A stretch of 64,000 bases of DNA, from contig NZ_JAUOPN010000017.1 of NCBI RefSeq assembly GCF_030547005.1, positions 1 to 64,000 on the forward strand. The letters are read 5' to 3'. The notes beneath the pieces were generated by a model. The model had not been told where the DNA came from and did no database searches. It saw only the letters and a list, made by a program, of their open reading frames with translations. This document shows positions 49,653 to 58,813 of the stretch, piece by piece. The translations under genes and the position numbers were made by a program. The DNA comes from Maribacter sp. 1_MG-2023 (GTDB lineage: Bacteria > Bacteroidota > Bacteroidia > Flavobacteriales > Flavobacteriaceae). Each line of letters begins with the position of its first letter. Within the stretch, counting starts at the first letter, position 1.

Positions 49653-50900
49653 TCAACTCACCCCCCTATTCTTCACCTCAATCCATTTGCTCATAAACTT
49701 AGTAGCAGTCATGGTTTGGTGTTGTAATAAAGCCCCTGTGAAGTTCTGTGTTCTGTGAGATTTCAAACCCTTTTGAAGTTGGTCTATTTTTACTAAAAGA
49801 ATACTTTCTAAACTGGTTTTAGCATACAAAGTATTCACTAAGGTTTTACCTTTCTCTTGAGCGTTATTCCATTCATGTTCAGTTGAGTACAAACGTACAG
49901 CGGCATTAGCAAACTCGTTAGGGTCGTTTTCTATGTAACCGTTCCAATCTAAAATTCCGTGCATACCTTCGGCACCTATAGTTGTGGTGACACTTGGTGT
50001 ACCATTTTCCATGGCAGAAAGTAGTTTTCCTTTAATTCCCGCTCCAAAACGTAACGGAGCTAGACATACTTTTGCCGATTGCATGACTTCATTAACATCT
50101 TCTGCCCTACCATGTACTAGAAATCCGCCAGCAGGATTATTCATTTCTACAATTTGCTGTGGTAAATAGGCACCGTAAATATGTAATTTGGCTTCAGGTA
50201 ATTGGGTATGAATTAGTGGCCAAATGGTAGTTTTTAAATATTTAACCGCATCTATATTAGGAGCATGCTTTCCGCCACCAATAAATATAAAATCTTTTCT
50301 TTCTTCAAAAGTTTTCCAAGTAGTTTCGTTGGTAATTTCATCGACCATAAAAGGAAGTAACAACAATAGACTTTTGTCTATTATGATAACATCGGTCAAC
50401 AATTTCAGTTCATAGCTAGAGATAATTAAAGACAAATCGCAACGATAAATACTAGCAATTTCTCGCTTGGTTTTATCATCTGCTAACCAAGCATCTGTAG
50501 TAAATGGAATATCTTTTTTAAAGCACTGTTCACGCACATGACGAAGGGAATGTAAATCTTCGGTATCTAACATCCGAAGCGCATCGGGACAGATTTCCGC
50601 CACGCGCCACCCAAATTGCTCTTCGGTCAGAAAGCGATCAAACAATACCACATCAGGCTTCAAATCGGTAACAAAAATATCAAAAGAACTATCGTTCATT
50701 TTAATATACGCCGTTTGATATCCTAAAGAAGTAACATCAGCCGAAAAATCTGAATTAGATGCTGCAGAAGCAACAGTTATCGAATATCCCTGATTTTGCA
50801 ATACGTCTAATAACTGCATCATACGAACACCGGCAGCCGTAGAAGCAGGTTCTGGCCATACTAGAGCGATAACGAGGAGGGTTTGGGTTTCGATAGGAAT
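49653..50900 (-). CDS. group 1 glycosyltransferase with lost standard start
   Basis: GT-B fold, GT4-like. The first ATG (50822) gives 389 residues, but the frame continues upstream to 50900 as TQTLLVIALVWPEPASTAAG-VRMMQLL, the conserved N-terminal strand and loop of flavobacterial glycosyltransferases. No ATG, GTG or TTG exists in that stretch, and a TAA ends it at 50901, exactly where TTAGGTG-type repeats begin. The donor-binding C-terminal part is intact (FIFIGGGKHAPNIDAVKYL, LHIYGAYLP, VCLAPLRFGAGIKGKLLSAMENGTPSVTT with the E). It probably adds sugars to an envelope polysaccharide, or did before the start was lost. Confidence 0.78.
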   Translation of the reverse strand: MPIETQTLLVIALVWPEPASTAAGVRMMQLLDVLQNQGYSITVASAASNSDFSADVTSLGYQTAYIKMNDSSFDIFVTDLKPDVVLFDRFLTEEQFGWRVAEICPDALRMLDTEDLHSLRHVREQCFKKDIPFTTDAWLADDKTKREIASIYRCDLSLIISSYELKLLTDVIIIDKSLLLLLPFMVDEITNETTWKTFEERKDFIFIGGGKHAPNIDAVKYLKTTIWPLIHTQLPEAKLHIYGAYLPQQIVEMNNPAGGFLVHGRAEDVNEVMQSAKVCLAPLRFGAGIKGKLLSAMENGTPSVTTTIGAEGMHGILDWNGYIENDPNEFANAAVRLYSTEHEWNNAQEKGKTLVNTLYAKTSLESILLVKIDQLQKGLKSHRTQNFTGALLQHQTMTATKFMSKWIEVKNRGVS

Positions 50901-51091
50901 TTAGGTGTTAGGTGTTAGTGCAAAGTAAATGAATCGTTGGACCGATAGCAAGTATTTAGTTGGCAGTTTCAGTTTCAGTAGGCAGTCTCAGTATTCAGTA
51001 TTCAGTTCAGTTGACAGTGCTCAGTTTTAATTCGTCTTTGCGAGAAGCTATTCGCACCAGTTGCAGATTAATTTTCACTTAGTGGCAATCT
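50901..51091. repeat. repeat-rich spacer (GTGTTAG, CAGT-type and REP-like)
   Basis: TTAGGTGTTAGGTGTTAG (50901-50918) is followed by a string of CAGT/GGCAGT units (50958-51026) and a REP-like element (51033-51091: CGTCTTTGCGAGAAGC ... GTGGCAATCT), which carries about 24 extra bases relative to the copy at 43107. It separates the glycosyltransferase from the secreted peptide gene and accounts for most of the 407-bp gap. Confidence 0.6.
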
Positions 51092-51178
51092 TATAAACGA
51101 CTAAAATTTATTAACCTTAAAATAGACACTAATCGGTCAACGACACTTAATATCGATAAGGTGAAAAAATGGGACTTG

Positions 51179-51229
51179 TCGTTAATCGAGGCAATTTTAC
51201 ACTTCATCCGTAGTACGGTCAATTAACGA
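51179..51229. promoter_or_regulatory. inverted repeat before the small secreted protein
   Basis: TCGTTAAT (51179-51186) and ATTAACGA (51222-51229) are perfect inverted arms around 35 bases, 78 bases before the ATG at 51308. Possibly an operator pair or a leader stem. Function unknown. Confidence 0.35.
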
Positions 51230-51307
51230 GAATTTTGTGTTTTTCAGCGATTCATACCCTAGTAAAACAAGGTATACTGCGTTTTATAAGGGTAACAAAC
51301 GCAAGTC

Positions 51308-51544
51308 ATGAAAACAATAGTAACAATCTTCTTTATCATCTTTTTAAACATCAATGCTCAAGCTCAGTATAATGACACTACGGTAGAGATAGAAACAGTT
51401 GAAACTACTATTGTAACAGAATCAATTTACCAATTAAGCGCAGAAAAAGAAACTGAAGTTGCGCGTTTACACAAGTTCAAAAATTCTAGAATTAAAAAAG
51501 ACTTGAACTTTATTACTAAAGCGAACAAACCTAAAATGGCTTAA
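51308..51544 (+). CDS. small secreted protein
   Basis: 78 residues. Signal peptide of about 20 residues (MKTIVTIFFIIFLNINAQAQ). The 58-residue mature part is first acidic and Thr-rich (ETVETTIVTES), then basic (LHKFKNSRIKKDLNFITKANK). No cysteine and no known motif. Small secreted proteins of this shape are common in flavobacteria and unstudied. It lies convergent to the large hydrolase gene. Confidence 0.7.
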   Translation: MKTIVTIFFIIFLNINAQAQYNDTTVEIETVETTIVTESIYQLSAEKETEVARLHKFKNSRIKKDLNFITKANKPKMA

Positions 51545-51601
51545 ATTTAGTCTCATACTATTTCGGTCATCATATACCGACTAACACGTATTTATACACC
51601 A

Positions 51602-53812
51602 CTACTCCCCTGCAATACCAATTTCATCTACTACCACTACACCATAATCTGTTTGATCAAAAATAAATACAATCGATATTAACTTGTAAGCCTTAAAATT
51701 TGGATTTATACTTTCAAATACCTTCAAAGGAAAATGGTAGGTCTGTAATTGCACTTCCCAATCTTCACCGATTATCTCTTTATCTAAAAATGCGAATTTA
51801 GTAAACCTAGTTTTTAATGGTTTCGTAATCCCTTTTATCTCACTTATTTTCAAAGTACTTATTTGTCCCGCGGCATCGGTTAGTTGAATAGTGAAATCTA
51901 ATTGTGGCACTTCCCGTTCTTCCTTATCTTTTTTAGCTTCCTTTTGGGCTTCTGTTAAATTGATATCTAGCCATTTATGATTTCCTGAACCTAGGGTGAA
52001 TTGTAAACTTGAATTGGCAGAAAACGGAATGGAATCATCCGCAGAAAGCATCATTTCATATATTCCCTTATCCGAAGAACTAATCGAATTTTCATAATCC
52101 CATCCTAAGATAACAGCATTATTCTCTTGGCTACCTTTATCGCGAGTTGGCAAGTATTGCTCTTTCCATAAAGCTAAATTGCTAGTACTAATACTAGTGT
52201 TATTTTTTGCTGTAGTAATATCTAAATCCTCCTCAAAATCGGCAATAGTATGAAAATTAGATGACTCAAAAGAAGTTAAATAATGTTCTACAGGCAACCA
52301 TTGTTTAGCTACAGAAACGTTTTTGAAGATAGATCTATTTTCTTGGTTGTCCTTTAAAGTAGTTTCGGCAAATGCACTGATAAAAACCTTGGCAGCTTCT
52401 TGTTGTTGTTCTTCTTTCAATAACGGATTTAGGTTCAACAACCACTTTGCTGGAGCGCCAAAATCTGAATTACCCCAAGTAGAATTAAACTGACCGTGAT
52501 TTGCATGGTGAATATACACGCCCGATTTAAATCGATTAATAGAATCTGTATACTGCAAACGGCGGTACGGTCTCATGCCCCAAAAACTAACTTCATCTGA
52601 ATCATAAGAACCTTGTATGCTAAGGAAATTAATATTGTTCAAGATTATCTTGCGATCATACCTATAATCTGTAGGTGCTAGTGCAATGACACTTTTAATA
52701 TTAAAATTAAAATCGAATTTCTGTTTCGCCTGGTCAGGAAAATAGGGTAACGGATTATAAGCAGCAGCGATAGAAACCGCCTCACCACCACGAGAATGCC
52801 CAACGAGCATAATATTATCCATATCTACTTTACTTGCAAGTTCATGCCCCTCTTCAGCATTCCAGTTTCTCCATTGTTCTAAATGTTTTAGAAGCAGCCA
52901 AGCACGAGCAGGCATTTCTTTACCCATAAAATCGCCAGACCAATGGCCGTTTAAAAAATTCTCATCGACAGAAACAGTTATGATTCCCCTACTTGCCAAA
53001 AGCTCGCCCAGATAGCCATAACCATCATCTGAGTAATCAATCATGCTATGGTTGCCGTGAACAATAAGCGTTAATGGAAATGGACCATCGCCCTCGGGCA
53101 TATATACTCTACCGTTTAAAGGAAAGTTCTCGGCACCAAAACCCCAGTAACGTTCACGCCATTTTTTCTTTTTGTCTTTCCAATCAGGAATTAGCCAGGT
53201 ACCATCTACGGAATTGGTTGTATAGGTAACTCCTGTAGAGAACTCCGCTCGTTGCTCATCGGTTCCACTACCATAAGTAAATGTTTTAACTGTATGAGTA
53301 CCAACAGCAGCAGGGTTCTCTAATGGTAACGATGAAGGTAAAATGTTTTCATTTTCAGAGAAAGCCAAAGGCACTTCTTTATCATATGGGTCAGCGCCGG
53401 TATCAGCCAAAATGAATAGGATATAACCGCTACCGATTAGCATGATAATTAAAAATGTGTTTGAGGAGAAGGTTCTTTTTAATTGAAATCTATAAATAGC
53501 AATACATAGTAGTATACCAACTGCAGCAATACCGCTATAGAGTATTGTTGGCCAACCGAAACCAAAATATTTTAAAATGATAAAAACTACGATACCACTT
53601 AGAATAGCGGTAATAGATTTCAGTGGAATATTTCTGATTCCTTTCCCTAAAAAATTAAATACTATATAAACTACTAAGTTGATGACCACCCCTATAAGAA
53701 TAGCTATGAGCATCATAACAATGGGGTGCCAACCAGTTAAAAAGAGATAGCCAGCAATTGCATAAAAGACAAGGGTAAGAAGTAAAATGAGGGAGAATAA
53801 GCGGTTTTTCAT
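51602..53812 (-). CDS. membrane-anchored alpha/beta hydrolase
   Basis: 736 residues from the ATG at 53812; the ATG 30 bases upstream is less likely because the sequence after M11 is a normal N-terminus. The first about 160 residues have five membrane helices. The alpha/beta hydrolase core (about 210-470) has LIVHGNHSM at the oxyanion strand, the nucleophile elbow VGHSRGGEAV, and a late His in HHANHGQFN. A 250-residue beta-rich C-terminal domain follows (about 500-736), carbohydrate-binding-like in feel. It resembles chlorophyllase or dienelactone hydrolase-type enzymes, acting on an ester outside the cytoplasm. Confidence 0.85.
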   Translation of the reverse strand: MKNRLFSLILLLTLVFYAIAGYLFLTGWHPIVMMLIAILIGVVINLVVYIVFNFLGKGIRNIPLKSITAILSGIVVFIILKYFGFGWPTILYSGIAAVGILLCIAIYRFQLKRTFSSNTFLIIMLIGSGYILFILADTGADPYDKEVPLAFSENENILPSSLPLENPAAVGTHTVKTFTYGSGTDEQRAEFSTGVTYTTNSVDGTWLIPDWKDKKKKWRERYWGFGAENFPLNGRVYMPEGDGPFPLTLIVHGNHSMIDYSDDGYGYLGELLASRGIITVSVDENFLNGHWSGDFMGKEMPARAWLLLKHLEQWRNWNAEEGHELASKVDMDNIMLVGHSRGGEAVSIAAAYNPLPYFPDQAKQKFDFNFNIKSVIALAPTDYRYDRKIILNNINFLSIQGSYDSDEVSFWGMRPYRRLQYTDSINRFKSGVYIHHANHGQFNSTWGNSDFGAPAKWLLNLNPLLKEEQQQEAAKVFISAFAETTLKDNQENRSIFKNVSVAKQWLPVEHYLTSFESSNFHTIADFEEDLDITTAKNNTSISTSNLALWKEQYLPTRDKGSQENNAVILGWDYENSISSSDKGIYEMMLSADDSIPFSANSSLQFTLGSGNHKWLDINLTEAQKEAKKDKEEREVPQLDFTIQLTDAAGQISTLKISEIKGITKPLKTRFTKFAFLDKEIIGEDWEVQLQTYHFPLKVFESINPNFKAYKLISIVFIFDQTDYGVVVVDEIGIAGE

Positions 53813-53976
53813 TAAAAGGATAAATTCTGGTGGTTGTAGCACTTGAATTTAAACAACTTAAGTGGATATAAATAACGTACGAAGTCTTTTTGACTATCCG
53901 CTAATAATGACCAACCTAGAATATAGAATTGATAATGAGACCTGCTATAATTCTGAATATCTAACTCCCAAGAAGT

Positions 53977-55488
53977 TTACATTTTCGCAGCAAACATTTT
54001 AGAGATTTTAGAACGCAATTTTCGTTCATAATCTTCTTCTAACCATTCTTTGTAATTCTTGGTATTGTTCATAATACAATACGAATATTGGCGTACGCGA
54101 TATTTGATTTCCTCTTTTAATTTTTTGGCTAGAATACGAGCATCAAAAACATCTTCAGAATTTTCAACACATATTTTGGCATGCTGCTGAATACTTCTTT
54201 CAAGAACCAATTTAGATTTTTCGCCGTTGGCAAAACTCTTTTTGTATTCTGCTTTTATATCAAAATCTATGTCTGTAGATTTAGCAAATTCAGCACGTAG
54301 ATCTGCGGGCATTTCGTAAACGAATTCTCTTTCGATCTCTTCGTCGTTTTTGATATTCTCTAAATAGAAATCAGGAAAATGAAATATTTCTTGCCAATCG
54401 ATACCTGCATTCCATAATCCAAAACGGGCAACATTGTTTCCCATATCTATAACGTTGAATTCTTCTTTATGAGGTAAGTATCGAGAACCACGACCAATCA
54501 TTTGAAAATAGAGCGTTAAAGATCTCGTAGCACGGTTTAATATAATAGTCTCTACACTTGGTTCATCAAAACCGGTAGTCAAAATACTTACCGATGTCAA
54601 AATAGCATCGGGTGTTTCTTTAAACCACTTTAGAATATCTTTTCGCTCCGTAGCATTATTCTTATTATCTAAATGACGAATGTTATAACCAGCCTTTTTA
54701 AAAGTCTCACAAACATACCTAGACGTGTTAATACCATTATTGAATATTAACGTTTTGGTGCCTTTACCTATTTCATTATAGGCAGAAACAAGCTTGTTAA
54801 GCATGCTGTGGTTACCATACAATTCATCAGAAGATTTTACCGTGTAATCACCACTAATACCAAGTTTTAAGGTCTGTAGGCTAACATCATAATTATACAT
54901 GTTTGCCTTTGCCAAGAACTTTTTCTGAATCAATGATTCTATAGACTCGCCCACGATCAACTTTTTATAGTTGTCTTTCATGGGTAGTTTAATATTAGAA
55001 CTTAACGGTGTTGCCGTAACCCCAAGAATAACGGAGTTTTCAAAGAACTTAAAAAGCTTACGGAACGAGTTATAATGCGCCTCATCAATAATTACCAAGC
55101 CGATATTATTAATCTCGATCTTCTCTTCTTGTAAACGATTATTCAGTGTTTCGACCATGGCTACAAAACACATGAACTCATCTTGGTCTTGCCATTCTTT
55201 TACTTCGCTATTTATAATTTTGTTCTTAACACCGAAGCCGTTCAACATTCTAGATGTCTGCTGACTTAATTCTATACGGTGGGTCAGTACAATTACCTTT
55301 TTATTGGTTCTTGCAATGTACCGTTTGGCAATTTCAGAGAATACAACCGTTTTACCACCACCGGTTGGCAATTGGTATAATAAATTAGAATTATCGCCAT
55401 TCTCATCTAAATATTTAAAAATGGAATGTAGATCCTCCTCTTGATAATCGTACAGGGTCTTTTCAGTAGTATCGTTTTGTAGCTTCAA
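53977..55488 (-). CDS. DEAD/DEAH-box helicase (SF2)
   Basis: 503 residues. Motif I LPTGGGKTVVFSE, motif Ia VLTHRIELSQQ, motif II IDEAHYNS (DEAH), motif III GVTATPLSS, then a second RecA domain with TLIFNNGINTS, LTTGFDEPSVE and motif VI QMIGRGSRY. A 110-residue charged C-terminal tail holds no known domain. It is the size of the COG1061 (RAD25/XPB-like, Ssl2-like) helicases found as housekeeping genes in flavobacteria, and not a restriction subunit since no methylase or nuclease lies beside it. Confidence 0.9.
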   Translation of the reverse strand: MKLQNDTTEKTLYDYQEEDLHSIFKYLDENGDNSNLLYQLPTGGGKTVVFSEIAKRYIARTNKKVIVLTHRIELSQQTSRMLNGFGVKNKIINSEVKEWQDQDEFMCFVAMVETLNNRLQEEKIEINNIGLVIIDEAHYNSFRKLFKFFENSVILGVTATPLSSNIKLPMKDNYKKLIVGESIESLIQKKFLAKANMYNYDVSLQTLKLGISGDYTVKSSDELYGNHSMLNKLVSAYNEIGKGTKTLIFNNGINTSRYVCETFKKAGYNIRHLDNKNNATERKDILKWFKETPDAILTSVSILTTGFDEPSVETIILNRATRSLTLYFQMIGRGSRYLPHKEEFNVIDMGNNVARFGLWNAGIDWQEIFHFPDFYLENIKNDEEIEREFVYEMPADLRAEFAKSTDIDFDIKAEYKKSFANGEKSKLVLERSIQQHAKICVENSEDVFDARILAKKLKEEIKYRVRQYSYCIMNNTKNYKEWLEEDYERKLRSKISKMFAAKM

Positions 55489-55587
55489 AAGGTTTGTAGG
55501 CGTTTATTTATGTTAATAATGCAAAAACCTTATAAAATTATGAGATTTTTATGGGTCTAGGAAATAAAAAACTTGAAAAAAACAATA

Positions 55588-56517
55588 TTAGTAGCCCTTG
55601 TCAGAATCTACTAAATTTTGCAGTTTCTCACCGGAGTTTAACCTTTTGTAGTTTTCAATAATCTGCGGAATTACGGAGTTAGTATCGGAAACACTAGCGT
55701 AATGCGGAGTCATGTGTACTTTTTTATGATTCCAAAAAGGATGGCTTTTAGGCAATGGTTCTGTATGATATACATCTAAACAAGCCCCAGAAAGATGGTC
55801 TGTATCTAACAGCTTAATTAAATCTTCGTCCACCAAATGACCGCCACGGGCAACATTAATGACGTATGAATTTTTAGGAAGTTGAGACAACAACGCTTTG
55901 TTTAGAATACCTTCGGTTGCCGTAGTTAAGGGTAATAAACATACTAAAACATCGGTAGTTTTTAAGAACTCTTGTTGTCCATCAGCACCAGAAAAAGTTG
56001 CTACGCCCTCAATATTCTTTTTACTTCTACTCCACCCTTGTACTTTGAATCCGAATTTGGTAAGATCAGTAGCTGTAAGTGCACCCAATTCACCGAGACC
56101 CAAAATACCAACGGTAACATCTTTAATTCTTAAGTACTCCTTAGGTCCCCATACATTGGCAACTTGGTCTAATTTGTAAACGTTTAAATTCTTTAGATGT
56201 GCAAAGATTACAGCAAGCACATGCTCAGACATATCACCCGCCAAAAACGGATCAACGATACGGGTAATAGGAATGTTTTTAGGGCGGCTATCGTCTTCAA
56301 AAATATAATCTACCCCAGCACCGGCAGAAGCAATACATTTTAAATTAGGGTAATTGGCAAGTGTACCGGTAGAATGCTTCCAGATGACCGCCATGGTGAT
56401 TTCATCTTTTGGGTGATCTTCTAGATAGCTGTATACCTTTAAAGAGTTATCTGCCTTTTGTAAGACATTCTTCCAAAGTTCAATTTTATTATCTTGTCTA
56501 ATAACTACTATTGCCAT
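55588..56517 (-). CDS. glyoxylate/hydroxypyruvate reductase-like dehydrogenase
   Basis: 309 residues, D-2-hydroxyacid dehydrogenase fold. NAD(P)-binding VGILGLGELGALTATDLTKFG, the loop CLLPLTTATEGILN, NVARGGHLVDEDL with the catalytic Arg, and CLDVYHTEPLPKSHPFWNHKKVHMTPHYAS with the catalytic Glu/His. The overall form (PLPKSHPFWNHKKV) is that of GhrA-type enzymes that reduce glyoxylate and hydroxypyruvate with NADPH. It starts three bases after the DUF6155 gene stop, so the two form a unit. Confidence 0.9.
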   Translation of the reverse strand: MAIVVIRQDNKIELWKNVLQKADNSLKVYSYLEDHPKDEITMAVIWKHSTGTLANYPNLKCIASAGAGVDYIFEDDSRPKNIPITRIVDPFLAGDMSEHVLAVIFAHLKNLNVYKLDQVANVWGPKEYLRIKDVTVGILGLGELGALTATDLTKFGFKVQGWSRSKKNIEGVATFSGADGQQEFLKTTDVLVCLLPLTTATEGILNKALLSQLPKNSYVINVARGGHLVDEDLIKLLDTDHLSGACLDVYHTEPLPKSHPFWNHKKVHMTPHYASVSDTNSVIPQIIENYKRLNSGEKLQNLVDSDKGY

Positions 56518-56520
56518 ATG

Positions 56521-57030
56521 CTAATCTATGATATCTAATGCTTTTGAGAACTCATCTTCAAATAGCCATTTTTGTTTTTGTGTTTCTGTATATATTTTTA
56601 AGATACGCTCTCTAAATTCAGGAAAGACACCCTGCACGGTAGTAAATTGAATAACCTCGTTAAATGAATTCAGCATACTTCTATAAAAAGAATCGGGTAC
56701 ATTCTTCTCCATCGAGAAGGTTTGTGCAATTTCTAGATTATAGCACATAACATCTGCAATTAAATGTGGGTCAACTCCTAATTTGATAAAATGCTTTAAG
56801 AACTTTTGAGCAACAGAACGTCTTGCTTTAGGTCTTCTTCGCTTAAGCGGAAAATACTCGTTAGATATTTTAGCTTTTGCATCTTGCACCAATTTATCCT
56901 CTTTAGGGTTGAATGCAAAATCGTAATAGGTTTTTACGGCAGGAAATTTCTCGTACAGCTCTACTATTTGCTCTTCAAGCGCCTTTTTTGGAAGCTTGGA
57001 TATATAAGATTTTAATGCCCTTTTACTCAT
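56521..57030 (-). CDS. DUF6155-like helical protein
   Basis: 169 residues, basic and all-helical. RALKSYISKLPKKALEEQIVELYEKF at the N-terminus and the central AKISNEYFPLKRRRPKARRSVAQ with a highly basic stretch are typical of DUF6155, found widely in Bacteroidota and unstudied. The basic patch hints at nucleic-acid contact. It is transcribed away from rpoD and heads the unit with the hydroxyacid dehydrogenase. Confidence 0.78.
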   Translation of the reverse strand: MSKRALKSYISKLPKKALEEQIVELYEKFPAVKTYYDFAFNPKEDKLVQDAKAKISNEYFPLKRRRPKARRSVAQKFLKHFIKLGVDPHLIADVMCYNLEIAQTFSMEKNVPDSFYRSMLNSFNEVIQFTTVQGVFPEFRERILKIYTETQKQKWLFEDEFSKALDIID

Positions 57031-57163
57031 AAAAATACAGTGTCTATATTCAAAAATACGCTTTACAGAAACAATGTCCTAAATAGCTAAATCTTTGTAA
57101 AAGCTAATAAATGCTGTAGAAGTATAGTGATATTCATTAGGAAATACGGATAAAAAGCGGTAT

Positions 57164-57181
57164 GTTGTAAACTTGTACAAC
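57164..57181. promoter_or_regulatory. inverted repeat before rpoD
   Basis: GTTGTA (57164-57169) and TACAAC (57176-57181) are perfect inverted arms with six bases between, 21 bases before the rpoD ATG. GTTGTAA words recur in the region downstream of rpoD (58484, 58505). Possibly an operator. Confidence 0.4.
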
Positions 57182-57202
57182 TTCTAAATTCCATACACAC
57201 AT

Positions 57203-58066
57203 ATGAGGCAACTAAAGATTATCAAGCAGGTAACGAATCGTGAGTCGAAATCACTGGATAAATATTTGCAAGATATCAGTAAAATTGATTTGATTACAGC
57301 GAATGAAGAGGTAGAACTAGCGCAGAAGATTCGCGAAGGTAGTCAAGCAGCTTTGGAAAAATTAACCACTGCAAACTTAAGATTCGTAGTTTCCGTAGCA
57401 AAACAATATCAAAATCAAGGTCTTAAATTACCAGATTTAATTAATGAAGGAAATTTAGGCTTAGTTAAAGCAGCAAAAAGATTTGATGAAACAAGAGGAT
57501 TTAAGTTTATATCCTATGCCGTTTGGTGGATCAGACAATCTATATTACAAGCTTTAGCTGAACAATCTAGAGTAGTTCGTTTACCGTTGAACAAAATTGG
57601 TTCAATTAATAAAATCAAAAAGACATTTTCTTATTTAGAGCAGGCACACGAACGTCCGCCTTCTCCAGAAGAAATTGCAAAAGAATTAGAAATGACGGTT
57701 TCTGAAGTTAAGCAATCACTTAAGAATTCAGGTAGACACGTATCTATGGATGCACCTTTACGTGAAGGCGAAGATTCTAACCTATATGACGTTTTACGTT
57801 CAGGTGAGTCTCCAAGACCAGATAATATTTTATTACAACAGTCTTTGAATACTGAAATCAATAGAGCTTTAGATACATTATCGCCAAGAGAGGCAGATGT
57901 TGTTAAACTATATTATGGTATTGGTGATCAACAATCAATGACTTTAGCAGAAATTGGACAGACATTCGATCTAACAAGAGAACGTGTAAGACAAATTCGT
58001 GAAAAGGCAATTCGTAAATTACGTCATGCCTCTAGAAGTAAATTGTTAAAGACATATTTAGGTTAG
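57203..58066 (+). CDS. rpoD: principal RNA polymerase sigma factor
   Basis: 287 residues. It lacks region 1.1, as the Bacteroidota housekeeping sigma does. Region 1.2 ([27 protein letters not shown]), region 2 ([57 protein letters not shown]), region 3 and region 4 with the -35 helix-turn-helix ([30 protein letters not shown]) are all present. It directs polymerase to the TTTG/TAnnTTTG promoters of this phylum. It is monocistronic with a strong terminator. Confidence 0.97.
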   Translation: MRQLKIIKQVTNRESKSLDKYLQDISKIDLITANEEVELAQKIREGSQAALEKLTTANLRFVVSVAKQYQNQGLKLPDLINEGNLGLVKAAKRFDETRGFKFISYAVWWIRQSILQALAEQSRVVRLPLNKIGSINKIKKTFSYLEQAHERPPSPEEIAKELEMTVSEVKQSLKNSGRHVSMDAPLREGEDSNLYDVLRSGESPRPDNILLQQSLNTEINRALDTLSPREADVVKLYYGIGDQQSMTLAEIGQTFDLTRERVRQIREKAIRKLRHASRSKLLKTYLG

Positions 58067-58082
58067 ACCTTATTATTGTTTT

Positions 58083-58123
58083 AAAAAAAGAAAGCGCCCG
58101 TTTATACGGGCGCTTTCTTTTTT
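58083..58123 (+). terminator. strong intrinsic terminator of rpoD
   Basis: GC-rich stem AAAGAAAGCGCCCG / CGGGCGCTTTCTTT with a TTTATA loop and a T run, starting 16 bases after the rpoD stop. The A run on the other side makes it work in both directions, so it may also end the minus-strand microprotein transcript. Confidence 0.95.
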
Positions 58124-58140
58124 CTTAATGTTTTGAAACA

Positions 58141-58242
58141 CTATGAATATGTTAATTTGTTGATATTATAATTTACGAGGATGCTATTAAGATCCTGAAT
58201 AAAATTTTGATAAGATGAAAAATCTTGATTTTGGTGTGCCAT
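58141..58242 (-). CDS. 33-residue microprotein (paralogue 1)
   Basis: ATG to TAG on the minus strand, 33 residues rich in Gln, Asn and Ser (begins MAHQNQDFSS). Its core NFIQDLNSIL matches VFLQDLNEIL of the next small frame upstream. Two neighbouring minus-strand frames that encode related peptides are unlikely by chance. There is no signal peptide. Its 3' end faces the rpoD terminator, which could serve it. Function unknown. Confidence 0.5.
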   Translation of the reverse strand: MAHQNQDFSSYQNFIQDLNSILVNYNINKLTYS

Positions 58243-58277
58243 GGGATTGTTTTTTTTGGTTTTGGTTTATTTGACTT

Positions 58278-58376
58278 TTACATATAGTCCAACTCAGCTA
58301 GTTCGTTGATACTAAGAATCTCATTTAAATCTTGAAGAAACACAAGGTATTCTTCTCCGTAGGTGTCGTAAAGCAT
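58278..58376 (-). CDS. 32-residue acidic microprotein (paralogue 2)
   Basis: ATG to TAA on the minus strand, 32 residues, strongly acidic (begins MLYDTYGEEY, ends AELDYM). Core VFLQDLNEIL is shared with the 33-residue frame downstream, and the start MLYDTY resembles MLYNTF of a shortened frame upstream. The DNA around the start (19 bases, one mismatch) is repeated at 58501-58519. The peptide could be a small regulator or membrane-independent partner protein; nothing more can be read. Confidence 0.5.
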   Translation of the reverse strand: MLYDTYGEEYLVFLQDLNEILSINELAELDYM

Positions 58377-58474
58377 ATTGTAGGTTTAAAAGTTAATCTT
58401 GATTTGGACATTCATATCTTGAAGTAAATATATACCGATGATAAGGGTGTTACAACAAAATGTGGTGAACCAAT

Positions 58475-58516
58475 TTAAATATGTTGTAAAACCCATGAAA
58501 AGGTGTTGTAAAGCAT
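58475..58516 (-). pseudogene. 13-codon remnant of the microprotein family
   Basis: MLYNTFSWVLQHI then TAA. Its first 19 bases (with the base before the ATG) repeat the start of the 32-residue frame with one mismatch, after which similarity is lost. It looks like a truncated third copy, or a duplicated 5' regulatory region. The rest of the 747-bp gap before 58814 (58517-58813) shows only AT-rich sequence. Confidence 0.3.
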
Positions 58517-58813
58517 ATTAAACCGCTTAATACCATATTTCACAAGGCTTAACGAGAGTGTATTTCATCCTGTTTATTGGTATTTTAACGATAAGCCTGT
58601 AAAAATGGGTTTAATTTAAGCCAATGAATGCCTTTTAGAAATTGAAATCAGTAAAAAATCAAAGTATCTAGTTTAAGAAATAAACATGTTTTTAATCATA
58701 ATAAGATAGCTATTAAGAAAAAGAAGGTTTTAGCGCTACAATACCATTTAAGTAGTTACGTTTTATAATAGCGATATAGATATATCTTTAATAAAGGCTT
58801 TAATTAAATTATA

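Noticed and set aside
53977-55488. Restriction-modification helicase subunit
   Set aside because: No methylase, nuclease or specificity gene is adjacent and the length fits a standalone SF2 helicase.
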